Assembly (NCBI GenBank): GCA_031761405.1
Contig: JASEVX010000085.1
Coordinates: forward strand, 434,001-498,000
Length of the DNA: 64,000 bases
Direction of reading: 5' to 3'
DNA from: Serripes groenlandicus
Lineage: Eukaryota > Mollusca > Bivalvia > Cardiida > Cardiidae
The notes beneath the pieces are model-generated. The model was given only the letters and a program-made list of their open reading frames with translations. It did no database searches and had not been told where the DNA came from. The position numbers were made by a program, and so were the translations under genes. Below are positions 44,382 through 54,821 of this stretch, in pieces (position 1 is the stretch's first letter; every line of letters starts with the position of its first letter).

Positions 44382-45928
44382 ATGGTGGCATAGAACTGCC
44401 ACCACTTACCAGATCATTATGTTGAATATGTTCGTGAAATTCATGGCGGATTTCGCGTTATATACAAAATAACATGATAACTTAAAATTTATCGTGATGC
44501 CAGGTAATTAACTTTAACATGAATTTGTTCGTGTTAGTGCCCTAAACTGCGATCTAGATAATCTAAGGATTTTCGTGAAACTTGGTATTTATCATGAACA
44601 TTTTATCTAACGCGTTATGATATCTAAAAATAGACATGTTTAATTCGGAATTTCCGTTTCATTTAATTGAATAAGGAATATAAGCTAACACATATGGTGG
44701 CATAGAACTGCCACCACTTACCAGATAATTATGTTGAATATTTTCGCGAAAGTCATGGCGGATGTTGCGTTATTTACAAAATAACATGATAACTTTAAAT
44801 TCATTGTGACACCAGATAAATAACTTAACATGCTTTTTTTCCTGTTAGTGCTTTAGACTGCCAACCACTTAATAGAAAATATATCTCGAAATTTTCTATT
44901 TATCACGTTTATTTTAAGTTATCGTGTTAGCAATAAGTTTTCATGATACTAGATATCTAAATATAGATTATAACACCATGCCGACAGACAACAGGGAGGT
45001 CGCTATTTGCACACCACCGTTTGGGTCTAGTTATGATCTACACACAAGACAAGTCTGGTGTAAATCAAATACTTAGCTCTGTAGCTTTCAAGATGGCCTG
45101 ACTAAACGTTGGACGACGAAATCCTAAATTGAATAGTACGGCATAACGCTTTATCATTAATCCCGCCTATCCCAGCCTTTACTCCGCCCCTTGACCCGAC
45201 TTGTCTGGTGTGCATTGTACAATTAGACTTAAACGGTGTGGATGTAGCGATTTCTCCAGGGGTCCCCACAAAGCGTTCCGAATTAAACGTGTCTATTTCA
45301 GATATCATAACGCGTTAGATAAAATTTGCATGATAAATACCAAGTTTCATGAAAATCCTTAAATTATCTAGATATAATCGTTGGCAGTTAAGAGCACTAA
45401 CACGAACAAATTCATGTTAAGTTAATTATCTGGCATCACGATAAGTTTTAAGTTATCATGTCATTTTGTATATAACGCGAAATCCGCCATGATTTTCACA
45501 AAAATATTGAACATAATTATCTGGTAAGTGGTGGCAGTTCTATGCCACCATAAACACATCTAAGAAACCTTACCTTCCTTTACAGAACACTTTTGTCTTT
45601 GCAGTCCAATTCCGAGTCCGCTAATGACTGTTGTCTGTCGGCATGGTGTTATAATCTATATTTAGATATCTGGTATCATGAAAACTTATTGCTAACACGA
45701 TAACTTAAAATAAACGTGATAAATAGAAAATTTCGAGATATATTTTCTATTAAGTGGTTGGCAGTTTAAAGCTCTAACAGGAAAAAAAGCATGTTAAGTT
45801 AGTTATCTGGTATCACAATGAATTTAAAGTCATCATGTTATTTTGTAAATAACGCGAAATCCGCCATGACTTTCGCGAAAATATTCAACATAATTATCTG
45901 GTAAGCGGTGGCAGTTCTATGCCACCAT
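44382..45928. mobile_element. Interleaved inverted-repeat element (order a, b, a', b')
   Basis: Four blocks: a (44382-44650) pairs with a' (45276-45551); b (44694-44994) pairs with b' (45628-45928). All four blocks begin or end with the same terminal sequence ATGGTGGCATAGAACTGCCA, itself a hairpin of GGTGGCA and TGCCACC. Because the pairs interleave they cannot both form simple nested stems. The centre (44995-45275) has no reading frame with a recognisable domain. It is either two overlapping foldback elements of about 1.2 kb each or one with a partly inverted arm. Confidence 0.9.
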
Positions 45929-46185
45929 ATAGATTACATCGATTCAGCTTATATTAATCTCGCTCATTGTCTGCCTCCCGAAGACCTTACCTGTACTCGC
46001 GCCGTTTGTGTGGACAAATCCCAAATGAAGAACCCGCTAATAAATGGATTCGAACATGGGATACGAGTGGCCGAAGCTCCACCACCGCACCAGTGTGTTG
46101 CAGATGAATAGCCCGTGAATCCGAGGTCAATTTTGACTCATAGCATGGAACAAACGTTAATTGTATAACATATTTTATAATAATT

Positions 46186-46277
46186 AACCCTTTCCCACAT
46201 ATGAATAATCTGCAGCAGACGACTTTGAGAACGTCTTTAATATATATTGTATCCGCAAATTAAGGGGACCAGTACTC
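46186..46277 (-). mobile_element. MITE-A fragment
   Basis: TTAACCCTTTCCCACATATG then CTGCAGCAGACGACTTTGAG. It stops before the hairpin. Confidence 0.8.
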
Positions 46278-46468
46278 TTTAACCCTTTCCCACATACAGA
46301 CGCTTGCTGACGCCATTGCAGCAGACGAAATTATATAAAATATTGCTCATAATAAGAATGTCCACCTTTGCCTCTTTACTTTTAACTCTATTTAATAATC
46401 ATAGGTTCAGTTTTTGTGAATCTCTAAAGTCTTTGCTTTGCAGATATGTTGTATATGGGGAATGGTAT
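46278..46468 (+). mobile_element. MITE-A, divergent
   Basis: TTTAACCCTTTCCCACATAC opens, GACGCCATTGCAGCAGACGA follows, and it ends near TGTATATGGGGAATGGT. The inner right arm is reduced to TTTGCAG. Confidence 0.75.
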
Positions 46469-46682
46469 TCGGTCCGACATTTTAAAACTCTGAAAAAGTT
46501 CTCAGTACTCAGAAATGAACTCCATGCTCTGATTGGATCATTGGAGCATTGATTAGGCCTCTGATTGGTCAATTTGGAGAACACATTAGCTTCTGACAAA
46601 TCAGATACATGAGCACACATTTTGAACACATTATCAACAGTTCCTTTTACAGTTTTGTAGCCAGATCCGACGACATTGCCAG

Positions 46683-46995
46683 GGGCGTAGCTTTGCAATA
46701 ATCAATGTGTAGGCTGTCTCGTGAGAAAATCGACATTGCGTAAAGTGTCGACCCGGATCAGCCTAAGCATGCCACACAGGCCTACCCGGATAGACACTTC
46801 TCGCCTCCTGTGGATTTTCTGTTTCAGGAATAACTACTCTATACATATATCCCCCTAAGACGGAATGTGTCGGCCGGACTGATCTGGTCGATACATTACG
46901 CAGATGTCTATCGCCTCAGCTGCATTTTGGGGCATTTTTAGAAAAAATGTTTAGGCACGTGCCTTCAGTGCCTAAAGGGAGCTACGCCCTTGATT
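46683..46995 (+). mobile_element. Composite element: MITE-B inside another element, copy 2
   Basis: The outer ends AGGGGCGTAGCTTTGC and GGAGCTACGCCCTTG are inverted repeats. AGGGGCGTAGC ends occur in several animal DNA transposons. Inside is MITE-B (about 46712-46905). The right flank CAGCTGCATTTTGGGGCATT and TTTAGGCACGTGCC and the left flank CAATAATCAATGTGTAGGC are the same as around 27830-28141. Confidence 0.85.
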
Positions 46996-47157
46996 GCCGT
47001 AATACAAACGAGGCTCATACTTATCATTTTATCGCTTGATGTGTCCTTAAGAAATTCTAGAAGTATGACCCAACTGGTCTTTTACACACATTGAGCCGAT
47101 TAGTGGTGCCGGGAGTGAGATGCAACAAGAACCCCTTCTCAGCGGTCAAGGTTCTTG

Positions 47158-47250
47158 AAACCCTTTCCAAAATACATCAAATCCGCAGCAGACGACTTTG
47201 AAAACGTATTGGCAAATATATTGAAAATGTCTTTAGGTGGGAAATGATTA
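47158..47250. mobile_element. MITE-A, short internally deleted copy
   Basis: ACCCTTTCCAAAATACATCA, CCGCAGCAGACGACTTTG and AGGTGGGAAATGATTA. The hairpin and right inner arm are missing. Confidence 0.72.
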
Positions 47251-47279
47251 GTATATTTGAAATACGAGCATGTGCATAC

Positions 47280-47440
47280 ACACCGAGGGCTTGGCGTGGA
47301 ACGGTTGTAACTTAAATTGGTATTTTGTTACCAAGGTTAATCACCTCGCCATAATGTCTTTATAAATGTTAAATCTTTGTAAACAATGGAAATTTAGGTG
47401 CCATTGCTCGTTCTGAGAAGTGAAGAGGTGAAAACCCATC
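47280..47440 (+). mobile_element. MITE-D, truncated and rearranged
   Basis: ACCGAGGGCTTGGCGTGGAA opens, followed by ATTGGTATTTTGTTACCAAG (inverted relative to its place in the 25079 copy) and AAATTTAGGTGCCATTGCTC. The right terminus is absent. Confidence 0.78.
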
Positions 47441-47839
47441 TTTAATGAGTACATGACCAATATAAATCTTTTTTGGATCACATCCTGACTACAAATGTCA
47501 GATTGTTATGTAAAACCTGTTTTGGATATTGAAAGAATTGCTATAATGACACAACGAAAAATCGTGTTCCGATGTGCCATATATCCTTGTAAGTATGTGT
47601 GTATTGACTAAAGAATATAATCACAACTCACAATATGTTTGTAAGTCGAGTTCTAAAACGTTGGAGTGGTTTTATTACAAAACTCACTTTTATTGCAATT
47701 CTCGTTATAAGAAATATTATTACAATTTTTGTCATCGCAACGATTTTTGAAATAATTCATTGCAACTCGTTTTAATATTAAAACTCGTATTGCAACTCGT
47801 TTTTATTACAAGTCCAAAGACCTCAAAACATGGTTGTAA
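47441..47839. other. Unannotated stretch
   Basis: An AACTCGTTTTAATATTAAAA-type short palindrome is at about 47765-47790. No gene seen. Confidence 0.5.
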
Positions 47840-47966
47840 TGCCTGCCCTCTTTGACGTTCATGGTTGCGGGGTTAGCATAACGACAGACTGGCTGATGTC
47901 AGGTGAAATTAGACCAGTATAACTGTTGAATTGTCGAAAACGGCGTTAAACACCAAATTATCAATC
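47840..47966 (+). mobile_element. SINE type 1, 5'-truncated
   Basis: CCTGCCCTCTTTGACGTTCA, GCGGGGTTAGCATAACGACA and TGTCGAAAACGGCGTTAAAC give the body and 3' core. Confidence 0.82.
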
Positions 47967-48144
47967 GTGTACCCCGAAGTAACATTGTAATTGAGTCCGT
48001 CAGTGCGGCAAGGAACGAGTTGACAGACATTCTCAACCAGTCTGTGTTATTTTTGGCCTGGGGCTTAAGCCCCTGGTCATAGTAGTAATATCATTTTTGA
48101 CCTGCGGCTTTGGCCCCTGGTCATAGTAGTAATATCACTTTTTT

Positions 48145-49185
48145 CGGAGTTGGCAGTCTGCCAATTGCTGTTAGCACCAAACAACGCACGAGAAACTGCG
48201 CAAAAGAAAATAGTTTATCATGGATTCAACAAAATTGCATAGGATCTCCCCCCGATAAATATCATGTACTCCAATATAAGTTTAAGAAATGCTTTAGAAA
48301 TTAATGCGCCGAAAGGTCAAATATGGACGCTTGTTAACTTTATTAACATTTGCGAAGAGGAACGAAACAAAAAGAAAGAAGTCACGTGAAAAATACCCTG
48401 GCGGATTAACCGGGGGCGTCGAAAAATTAATGGTAAACAAAGAAAAAGCGTGGTAAATGCAGTGGCGGATCTAGCGGAGGCCCATAGGTCCCGTGCCCGA
48501 CTCCTCCCACACCACGAAAGAAATCACTTGAAATATACAGTGGCGGATTAACCGGGGGCCATAGGGCCCGTGCGTCGAAAAATCCAACCTTCCAGCAGCC
48601 CACAGGCCGTCAGCATTGCAGTGCTTTTATATTTTTCGGAGTTGGTAGCCTGCCAATTGCTGTTAGCACCAAACAACGCTGAGAAACTGCGCGAGAAAAA
48701 CAGTTCATCATGGATTCAACAAAACTGCATTTAAAAGGTTAGGATCTCCCCCATAAATATGATTTTAATGTTTTTGGAACATCAGTGAAAAACTTTAAGG
48801 TGAGTACTCCAATATAAGTTTAAGAAATGCTTTAGAAATTAATGCGCCGAGAGGTCAAATATGGACGCTTGTTAACATTATTAACATCCGCGAAGAGGAA
48901 CGGGAAAAAAGAAAGAATTCACGTGAAATATACAGTGGCGGATTAACCGGGGGGCGTATGGCCCTAGCGTCGAAAAATTAATGGTAAACAAAGAAAAAGG
49001 GTGGCAAATGCAGTTGCGGATTTGGCGGGGGTACATATTGCCCGTGTCCGACTCTTCCCACACCACGAAAGAAGTCACGTGAAATATACAGTGGCGGATT
49101 AACCGGGGGCCGTAGGCCCTGTGCGTCGAAAAATCCAACCTTCCAGCAGCCCCCAGGCCGTCAGCACTGCAGTGCTTTTATTCTC
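48145..49185. repeat. Tandem duplication of about 500 bp with hAT-like ends
   Basis: Copy 1 starts at 48145 and copy 2 at 48637, both with CGGAGTTGGYAGYCTGCCAA. Each contains CAGTGGCGGATTAACCGGGG repeatedly (about 48462, 48539, 48934, 49013 and 49089). CAGTGGCGGA is typical of hAT-type terminal repeats. Copy 2 carries an extra segment (about 48735-48800). A short ATG frame (MDSTKLHLKG) followed by GTGAG is present but no transposase domain is visible. Confidence 0.85.
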
Positions 49186-49557
49186 TTTTGTCAGGATGTT
49201 TTAAAAGTATGTGTAAAACAGATAATCGCATGCACAACTTTTCCTATACTTGAATCTCTTTACACTTTACAGTGCTGGCTGACTCATGTCGACTTCTTAA
49301 GTATATATAAATTTGAATAATGGGCCTATATTACTTAATAAATATATTGTAGATATATATCAGACTGTGCAGATTCACAGATCTGGCCAGTCACTGTTCA
49401 CAAAAGCCAACGTCTACATTTTCTTATGGACATACTCGTTACTTATATTAAACGGGGGGAGAGTTAAGTGCAAAATCGAAAATGTTAAGAACGACAAAAT
49501 CTACAACTACGAAATGTGATGGTGTGATGGCTCTAACAGAATTCCGTACTTGTTCCT
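49186..49557. other. Unannotated spacer
   Basis: No gene or repeat family recognised. Confidence 0.5.
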
Positions 49558-49768
49558 AACGACTCTGCGTAAAGTATCGATCCGGATCAGCCTGGATAGA
49601 GCATTCCGCCTCCTGCGTATTTTCTGTATCAGGAATCATTACACTATACCTCTATCCCCTGAGACGGAATGTGTCGGCCCGGATCAGTCCGCGCGGACAG
49701 CGCGGGCTGATCCGGGCCGATATATTACGCAGAGGCCATAATGTTGGTTTTCTCGCGGGACGACTCAT
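49558..49768 (+). mobile_element. MITE-B, left part deleted
   Basis: ACGACTCTGCGTAAAGTATC opens without the terminal repeat. The right end TTTTCTCGCGGGACGACTCA is intact. GTCCGCGCGGACAGCGCGGG forms the palindrome. Confidence 0.88.
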
Positions 49769-49802
49769 ATTACAGACTTTAATGTTATTCTCGCCTGCCC
49801 CC

Positions 49803-50030
49803 AAACCCTTTCTTCAGCCTTTCCACCGTCTTGCAGGCGTTTTTATTACTCATCTGCATCAGACCAGTTTGATAACATTATGGCAAAATGTATAAAGAAA
49901 ATGCTCGTAATCACCAATATCTCCTTTTGCCCACAATGTTATAAAATTATACTCTCATTTATAGTAGAAGTTTTTCTTTTTTGTTGAGTAGACGATTCGA
50001 GAGTCGTCTGTCGTTCATGCGTGAGATGTA
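49803..50030 (+). mobile_element. MITE-A, decayed
   Basis: AAACCCTTTCTTCAGCCTTT, ATGCTCGTAATCACCAATAT and GAGTCGTCTGTCGTTC are recognisable. Confidence 0.6.
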
Positions 50031-50418
50031 GTTTGTATAAGCCTAATGAATAATTGCTCGATCAACAAATGCACCCGACTTAAAATATCTCGAAATTTCC
50101 AATACAAGAAAAAAACAGGAAAAGGCGAAAACACAAGAAATTTCAGACTAACTGAACCTTGGCAGTCCTCTGAAAGGCCAAACTCCTGGTCCCGAACCGA
50201 CGACCCATGACCCCAGGATTATTTGTCAACCGCATAGAAACAACGAAGGGGAAATGCAGGTGTGTTTCCTTGAATACGACGAGAAGTGGTGGATAAATCA
50301 GCTTAGGTAATTAAGAAAGCCAACTTTGAGGTGTTCGCTAATAACGGCTGAATAGACGGCTAAAAGACCGAGTTAATTGGCTTTCCATTCATTTGTATTG
50401 TGCTGTGAGGTTTCTTCC
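50031..50418. other. Unannotated spacer
   Basis: No element or gene recognised. Confidence 0.5.
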
Positions 50419-50857
50419 TAAACCCTTCCCCACATGCTATAAATCTGCAGCAGACGACTTTGAAAATATCAAGGCAACAACTTTAAAACATATTATATAA
50501 ATGATAGTATTTTTTATTCAATTGAGCTGGAAACAATATGCCCACAAAATGATGGAAATCAGATATTATGAGTCAACTATTCTCTAACAGCAATGTTTTC
50601 AAAAGTCGTCTGCTACATTTGGGTCTAAATCCATCTGCATATAAGGAATGGTTAACCTTTTACCGAGTTTGATATTTTAAGTATCGTCTGCTTTTAAAAT
50701 ACCTGTTGATAGAATTAAAAAGCTTGTAATATTGGAAATATATCTTTTTAAAAATGGTTGCCTCATTTGAGCAATTGTTCATGTTCTCTCAATGTTTTGA
50801 AAAGCCTAATGCTATTTAGGCGTCAAATATCGTCTCTATCAGATCAAAGGTTAAACA
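50419..50857 (-). mobile_element. MITE-A and a following MITE-A remnant
   Basis: 50419-50656 has AAACCCTTCCCCACATGCTA, ATCTGCAGCAGACGACTTTG and AAGTCGTCTGCTACATTTGG. 50657-50857 is a fainter copy (TTTGAGCAATTGTTCATGTT, GGCGTCAAATATCGTC) ending in GGTTAA. Confidence 0.68.
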
Positions 50858-51427
50858 AGGCGACAGAAAACTCCGTGTTTCTTTCCCTATTCTGTCTCAT
50901 AATCGCATTTGTCTTCAGACATGGCAGACTAAAAAGACGGACATTATTCGACACGGATATGAATGGCGGAGAGCTCTCTATTGAGAGGTAAATGATAGGG
51001 ACATTCACAAATAAGACAATAGTGCATACGTAGTGCATCCGTTCCTGTGGTATTGGGCGAGTTCGATCACAAACTATAGCGACGACTATAGTTTGACCAG
51101 ACTTTGGTTGAACTGACTTTGGTTAGAGAAAATGACCTCACTTTAGCGGCGACTGCGGTCAGACCCACGAGTTTGCTCTGTCGCTGAAGTTTCCCTGGAT
51201 TCCTTTGTAAATCTACTTTGAGGCGGCCTATCTGCTATTAAACAGCATGCTTACAATTTCTTCATGTTGTCTCGCAAATCCAATGCAACTACTAGACTAT
51301 GGTTGATGATGGAACTCGCCAATAGTAACCAGCTTTCGAATTTCGGTGGTCACAGTGGAGTCCGTTCTGATATGACCGCTTAATGAGCCGTTAATTAATT
51401 AAACAATACTACTGAATGCCTGATGCT
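50858..51427. other. Unannotated stretch
   Basis: AACTATAGCGACGACTATAGTTTGACC near 51072 is a short imperfect palindrome. No gene. Confidence 0.5.
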
Positions 51428-51862
51428 CTTGCCTGGCATATTATGGGACGTATGATACCGAATACCCACCTACCCTTGCCTGGCAGATTATGGGACGTAT
51501 GATACCGAATACCCACCTACCCTTGCCTGGCAGTTTATGGGACGTATGATATCGAATACCCACATACCCTTGCCAGGCAGATTATGGGACGTATGCTACC
51601 GAATACCCACATACCCTTGCCAGGCAGATTATGGGACGTATGATACCGAATACCCACCTACCCTTGCCAGGCAGATTATGGGATGTATGATACTGAATAC
51701 TCACCTACACTTGCCTGGCAGATTATGGGACGTATGATACCGAATACTCACCTACCCTTGCCTGGCAGATTATGGGATGTATGATACCGAATACTCACCT
51801 ACCCTTGCCTGGCAGATTATGGGACGTATGATACCGAATACTCACCTACCCTTGCCTGGCAG
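51428..51862. repeat. 47-bp tandem satellite, 9 copies
   Basis: CCTTGCCTGGCAGATTATGG then GACGTATGATACCGAATACCCACCTAC spread over one 47-bp unit. Copies are very similar. The plus-strand 66-residue frame at 51537-51737 is repeat translation. Confidence 0.95.
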
Positions 51863-52005
51863 TATCATGCGAAGTAAACGAGCCCGGGTTAAAAGTGTGC
51901 AGTAAGCTAACATTAACTGTTCCTTTCAATATAGTTATTTACAGATTGACAAGGATATCATTTGGGTATATATAGGCGTATGCCGCTTGTAACAGTGGAC
52001 TTGGT

Positions 52006-52104
52006 CAAACGTTGGACAGAACGTTGGTCGAGCTAGGGGTTCGAACTCGCAACCACAGATTTGACAGCCCACGTCGATACCGACTGAGCTACCGCTTGGC
52101 TTAG
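52006..52104 (-). mobile_element. tRNA-like head of a SINE type 2
   Basis: The minus strand reads AGCGGTAGCTCAGTCGGTAT (box A) and GCGAGTTCGAACCCC (box B). It resembles a tRNA more closely than the other copies do, but the acceptor arms do not pair properly and no body follows. Confidence 0.75.
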
Positions 52105-52208
52105 TGCAAACAGGTCAAAACGTAAAAAGCTTATGTGTTATATATGAACCGCTTCTAGCGTATTGGATAAAATGACACCCCAAGTGATCCCGTTACATAC
52201 GCACAGGA

Positions 52209-52807
52209 TTGCCTCGGTGGTGTAGTGGTAGAGCGTCCGCCTCGGTGGTGTAGTGGTAGAGTGTCCGCCTTGATGGTGTAGTGTTAGAGCGACCGCCTCG
52301 ATGGTGTAGTGGTAGAGCGTCCGCCTCGGTCGTGTAGTAATAGAGCGACCGCCTCGGTGGTGTAGTGGTAGAGCGTCCGCATCGATGGTGTAGTGATAGA
52401 GCGACCACCTCGGTGGTGTAGTGATAGAGCGACCGCCTCGGTGGTGTAGTGATAGAGCGACCACCTCGGTGGTGTAGTGGTGGAGTGTCCGCCTCGGTGG
52501 TGTAGTGATAGAGCGACCACCTCGGTGGTGTAGTGGTAGAGCGTCCGCCTCGGTGGTGTAGTGATAGAGCGACCACCTCGGTGGTGTAGTGGTAGAGTGT
52601 CCGCCTCGGTGGTGTAGTGATAGAGCGACCACCTCAGTGGTGTAGTGGTAGAGTGTCCGCCTCGGTGGTGTAGTGGTAGAGCGTCCGCCTCGGTTGTGTG
52701 GTGGTAGAACGTCCGCCTCGGTGGTGTAGTGGTAGAGCGTCCGCCTTGATGGAGTAGTGATAGAGCGACCGCCTCGGTGGTGTAGTGGTAGAGCGTCCGC
52801 CTCGGTA
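52209..52807 (+). repeat. 28-bp satellite made of a SINE type 1 box A, about 21 copies
   Basis: GCCTCGGTGGTGTAGTGGTA followed by GAGCGTCC repeats every 28 bp. The same sequence forms the 5' head of type 1 SINEs (compare 60792 and 61157). Only the first third of the tRNA-like head is present, with no box B. Two monomer classes (GTGGTAGAGCGTCCG and GTGATAGAGCGACCR) tend to alternate, giving 56-bp dimers. The 228-residue minus-strand frame is a translation artefact with a 28-residue period. Confidence 0.93.
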
Positions 52808-53450
52808 GGTATCTCTTTTAACACATATGCCTTAAATCTTAAAAATTGGTAGTCAAAATTGGCAACTCAATGGAAAACATCGTGTAAAAAGACGAAATCG
52901 ACCGATTCGAGCATATCTTTACATTATGTAATCCAAAAGAGGTACCAACATTCTTAAGTATAAGCGCACTGTTTAAAGTACACTTCATAGGTAGTTCTGG
53001 TTTTTACGCTTTTTATCAGTAGCCCACTTGATTTTTACCCTTTATAACTAGGTATACTTTAGGCAAAAAACCTTGGCATCACAAAAAATAATTATTCAAC
53101 GTTATTGTGAACATTGAAGCTTCGCCCGTTCTTGTCCCTTAAACGTCCCCCCATCACATAAATCATATACATATATAAATAAACCATTTCGACAAAAATT
53201 GTTACATTAATCTAGAATGTATTAAGTGTATGAGTATCGTTGTAACACGCTACAACGTGCCGGTTTGGCTCTATGAGTGGTTACTGGATGACACGGCCGA
53301 ATTATAAATCAAGCCTATGAGTTATACAATATGGACGCAAGGTCGACGGTACGTCGAATGCAAAATTCGTACACGACCGTAATGCACATATTCTTATTTC
53401 TGATCACGTACGGAAGTAATTTATACTATTTTTCTTGTCTGCTCTGAAGA
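52808..53450. other. Unannotated stretch
   Basis: No gene or repeat family recognised. Confidence 0.5.
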
Positions 53451-54170
53451 ACGGACCACGTGTACAGGTTTTCTTGTAAAATGGCTGAGGCACATGTAAA
53501 CTGTTCTAGAGCAGCTCGAGTTCAAAGGAAAACAAGTACGCATGCGCATGTAGTAAGTGTATATATATGCGCAAGAAACACTGTAACTGTCTATGATATG
53601 ATAAATGTCTTAGTAATCGAAACTGTTAAAGGTCCATTGTTGTGAACCTGTGCTTTCTTTGAAAATTCATCTGAAATTATGCTGAAAAACATTTTAAAAT
53701 GCCGCGAATCAATTGGTATTGATATAATGGCTGGTTTCCTGTCTTTTCAGCAGCTCAATTTATAGAATAGTGTTATTTTTCATGTAAGGTCAGCGGGTGC
53801 AACCTGCGAGGCCAAGTGCGCATGTGCGGTACCAGTCAATTATGTAATCGCGCATGCGTAGCTTGTGGTCGTGCTCAGTTGATATTTTGTTGTTTTGTTT
53901 TACGTCTGAAACCCAATTTTACGTGAAGTTCTTCTTTTGTGGGGAGATTAGTATTAGCGGTTTGTTTTGTGGTTTTGACCTTTGCTTGGAGATCAAACTG
54001 TAATCACTTCACTAGATGGAAGAATGCTTTCAAATGCGCATGCAGATTTAAACCGGATCTTATGGTGACCGCGCGTGCGCCATGTTTGTTTTCAAACGAG
54101 ATTTTCCGCTGCACGCGACGAAGAGTAAACAAAATGCTGTCTCAATCCACGTGTTATCGTTGAAGTTTGT
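53451..54170. promoter_or_regulatory. GC-richer patch with five NRF-1-like palindromes (candidate promoter or enhancer)
   Basis: ACGCATGCGCATG (53538), TGCGCATGTGCGG (53817), CGCGCATGCGTA (53849), ATGCGCATGCA (54034) and CGCGCGTGCGCC (54071) all approach the NRF-1 site YGCGCAYGCGCR. A CACGTG lies at 53457. NRF-1 sites are typical of broad CpG-type metazoan promoters. No exon is recognisable in the window, so a target gene or unannotated non-coding transcript is inference. Confidence 0.35.
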
Positions 54171-54265
54171 GTTATTTAAATGAGATTTTAAGTTCGTGGT
54201 TTCCCCCTGCTATATATCAATGAGACGAGGACGCTATGTTTATCGTACGGCCGTACAACGTCCTC

Positions 54266-54483
54266 TTAACCCTTTCCCTCATATAGATGCTTTCGGACGC
54301 CTCTGCAGCAGACGGCTTTGTGAAAACATAGTGACAAAAGAAGAAATTTATCAAAACGAGCAATTTCTCCTTTTGCCACATGTTTTCCAATTTTATTCAT
54401 TTCATAATATTTTTTTTTATTTTTTTGACCAAATATGTTCAAAGTCGTCTGCTGCAGAATAGTCGTACAAGGGAAAGGGTAAA
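54266..54483 (+). mobile_element. MITE-A, full length
   Basis: TTAACCCTTTCCCTCATATA opens and GTACAAGGGAAAGGGTAA closes. The left hairpin arm is mutated (AATTTATCAAAACGAGCAAT). Confidence 0.92.
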
Positions 54484-54821
54484 GAACTTTGTCAAGTTGC
54501 AGGTTTTTTCTTGTGCACACATTTAAACACCCTTGGTTCTTTTGCACCCATCCAGGGACATTTCAGTAACAACATTTCAATATCTTGTAAAAAATGTATT
54601 CATGACTTCTCAATATCAAATAATATGGACTTATCTTTAATAATAAACGTACATGTTTAAATTCGGTTTATGGTATATAGGTTCATTAAAGACGGTGATA
54701 TGCCTTTTCATGTCGAATGAAAGCTGTAATTCAAGACATTGCAGTACACTTATACAATCTGATGTAAAACGGGAATCGCGAAGGCAGAAGTCAAAATAAT
54801 CCCCCAGCAACCCCTGCTATG
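54484..54821. other. Unannotated spacer
   Basis: No gene or element seen. Confidence 0.5.

Noticed and set aside
45102..45308. Transposase frame in the centre of the interleaved element
   Set aside because: The 68-residue frame is Gly/Ser/Thr-rich with no DDE/D-type motif and overlaps block a'.
48881..49138. 85-residue minus-strand frame with internal repeats
   Set aside because: Repetition comes from the hAT-like terminal repeats in that segment.
52022..52094. True tRNA gene on the minus strand
   Set aside because: Close to a tRNA in the D and T arms, but the acceptor arm does not pair; it matches the SINE type 2 head.
52138..52824. 228-residue His/Thr/Arg-rich frame on the minus strand
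   Set aside because: It is the 28-bp box A satellite read through; 28 bp times three gives the 28-residue period.
53939..54163. Short secreted-protein-like frame (74 residues)
   Set aside because: It begins at a GTG, not ATG, and is not flanked by recognisable splice or polyadenylation signals; the hydrophobic start is not enough.
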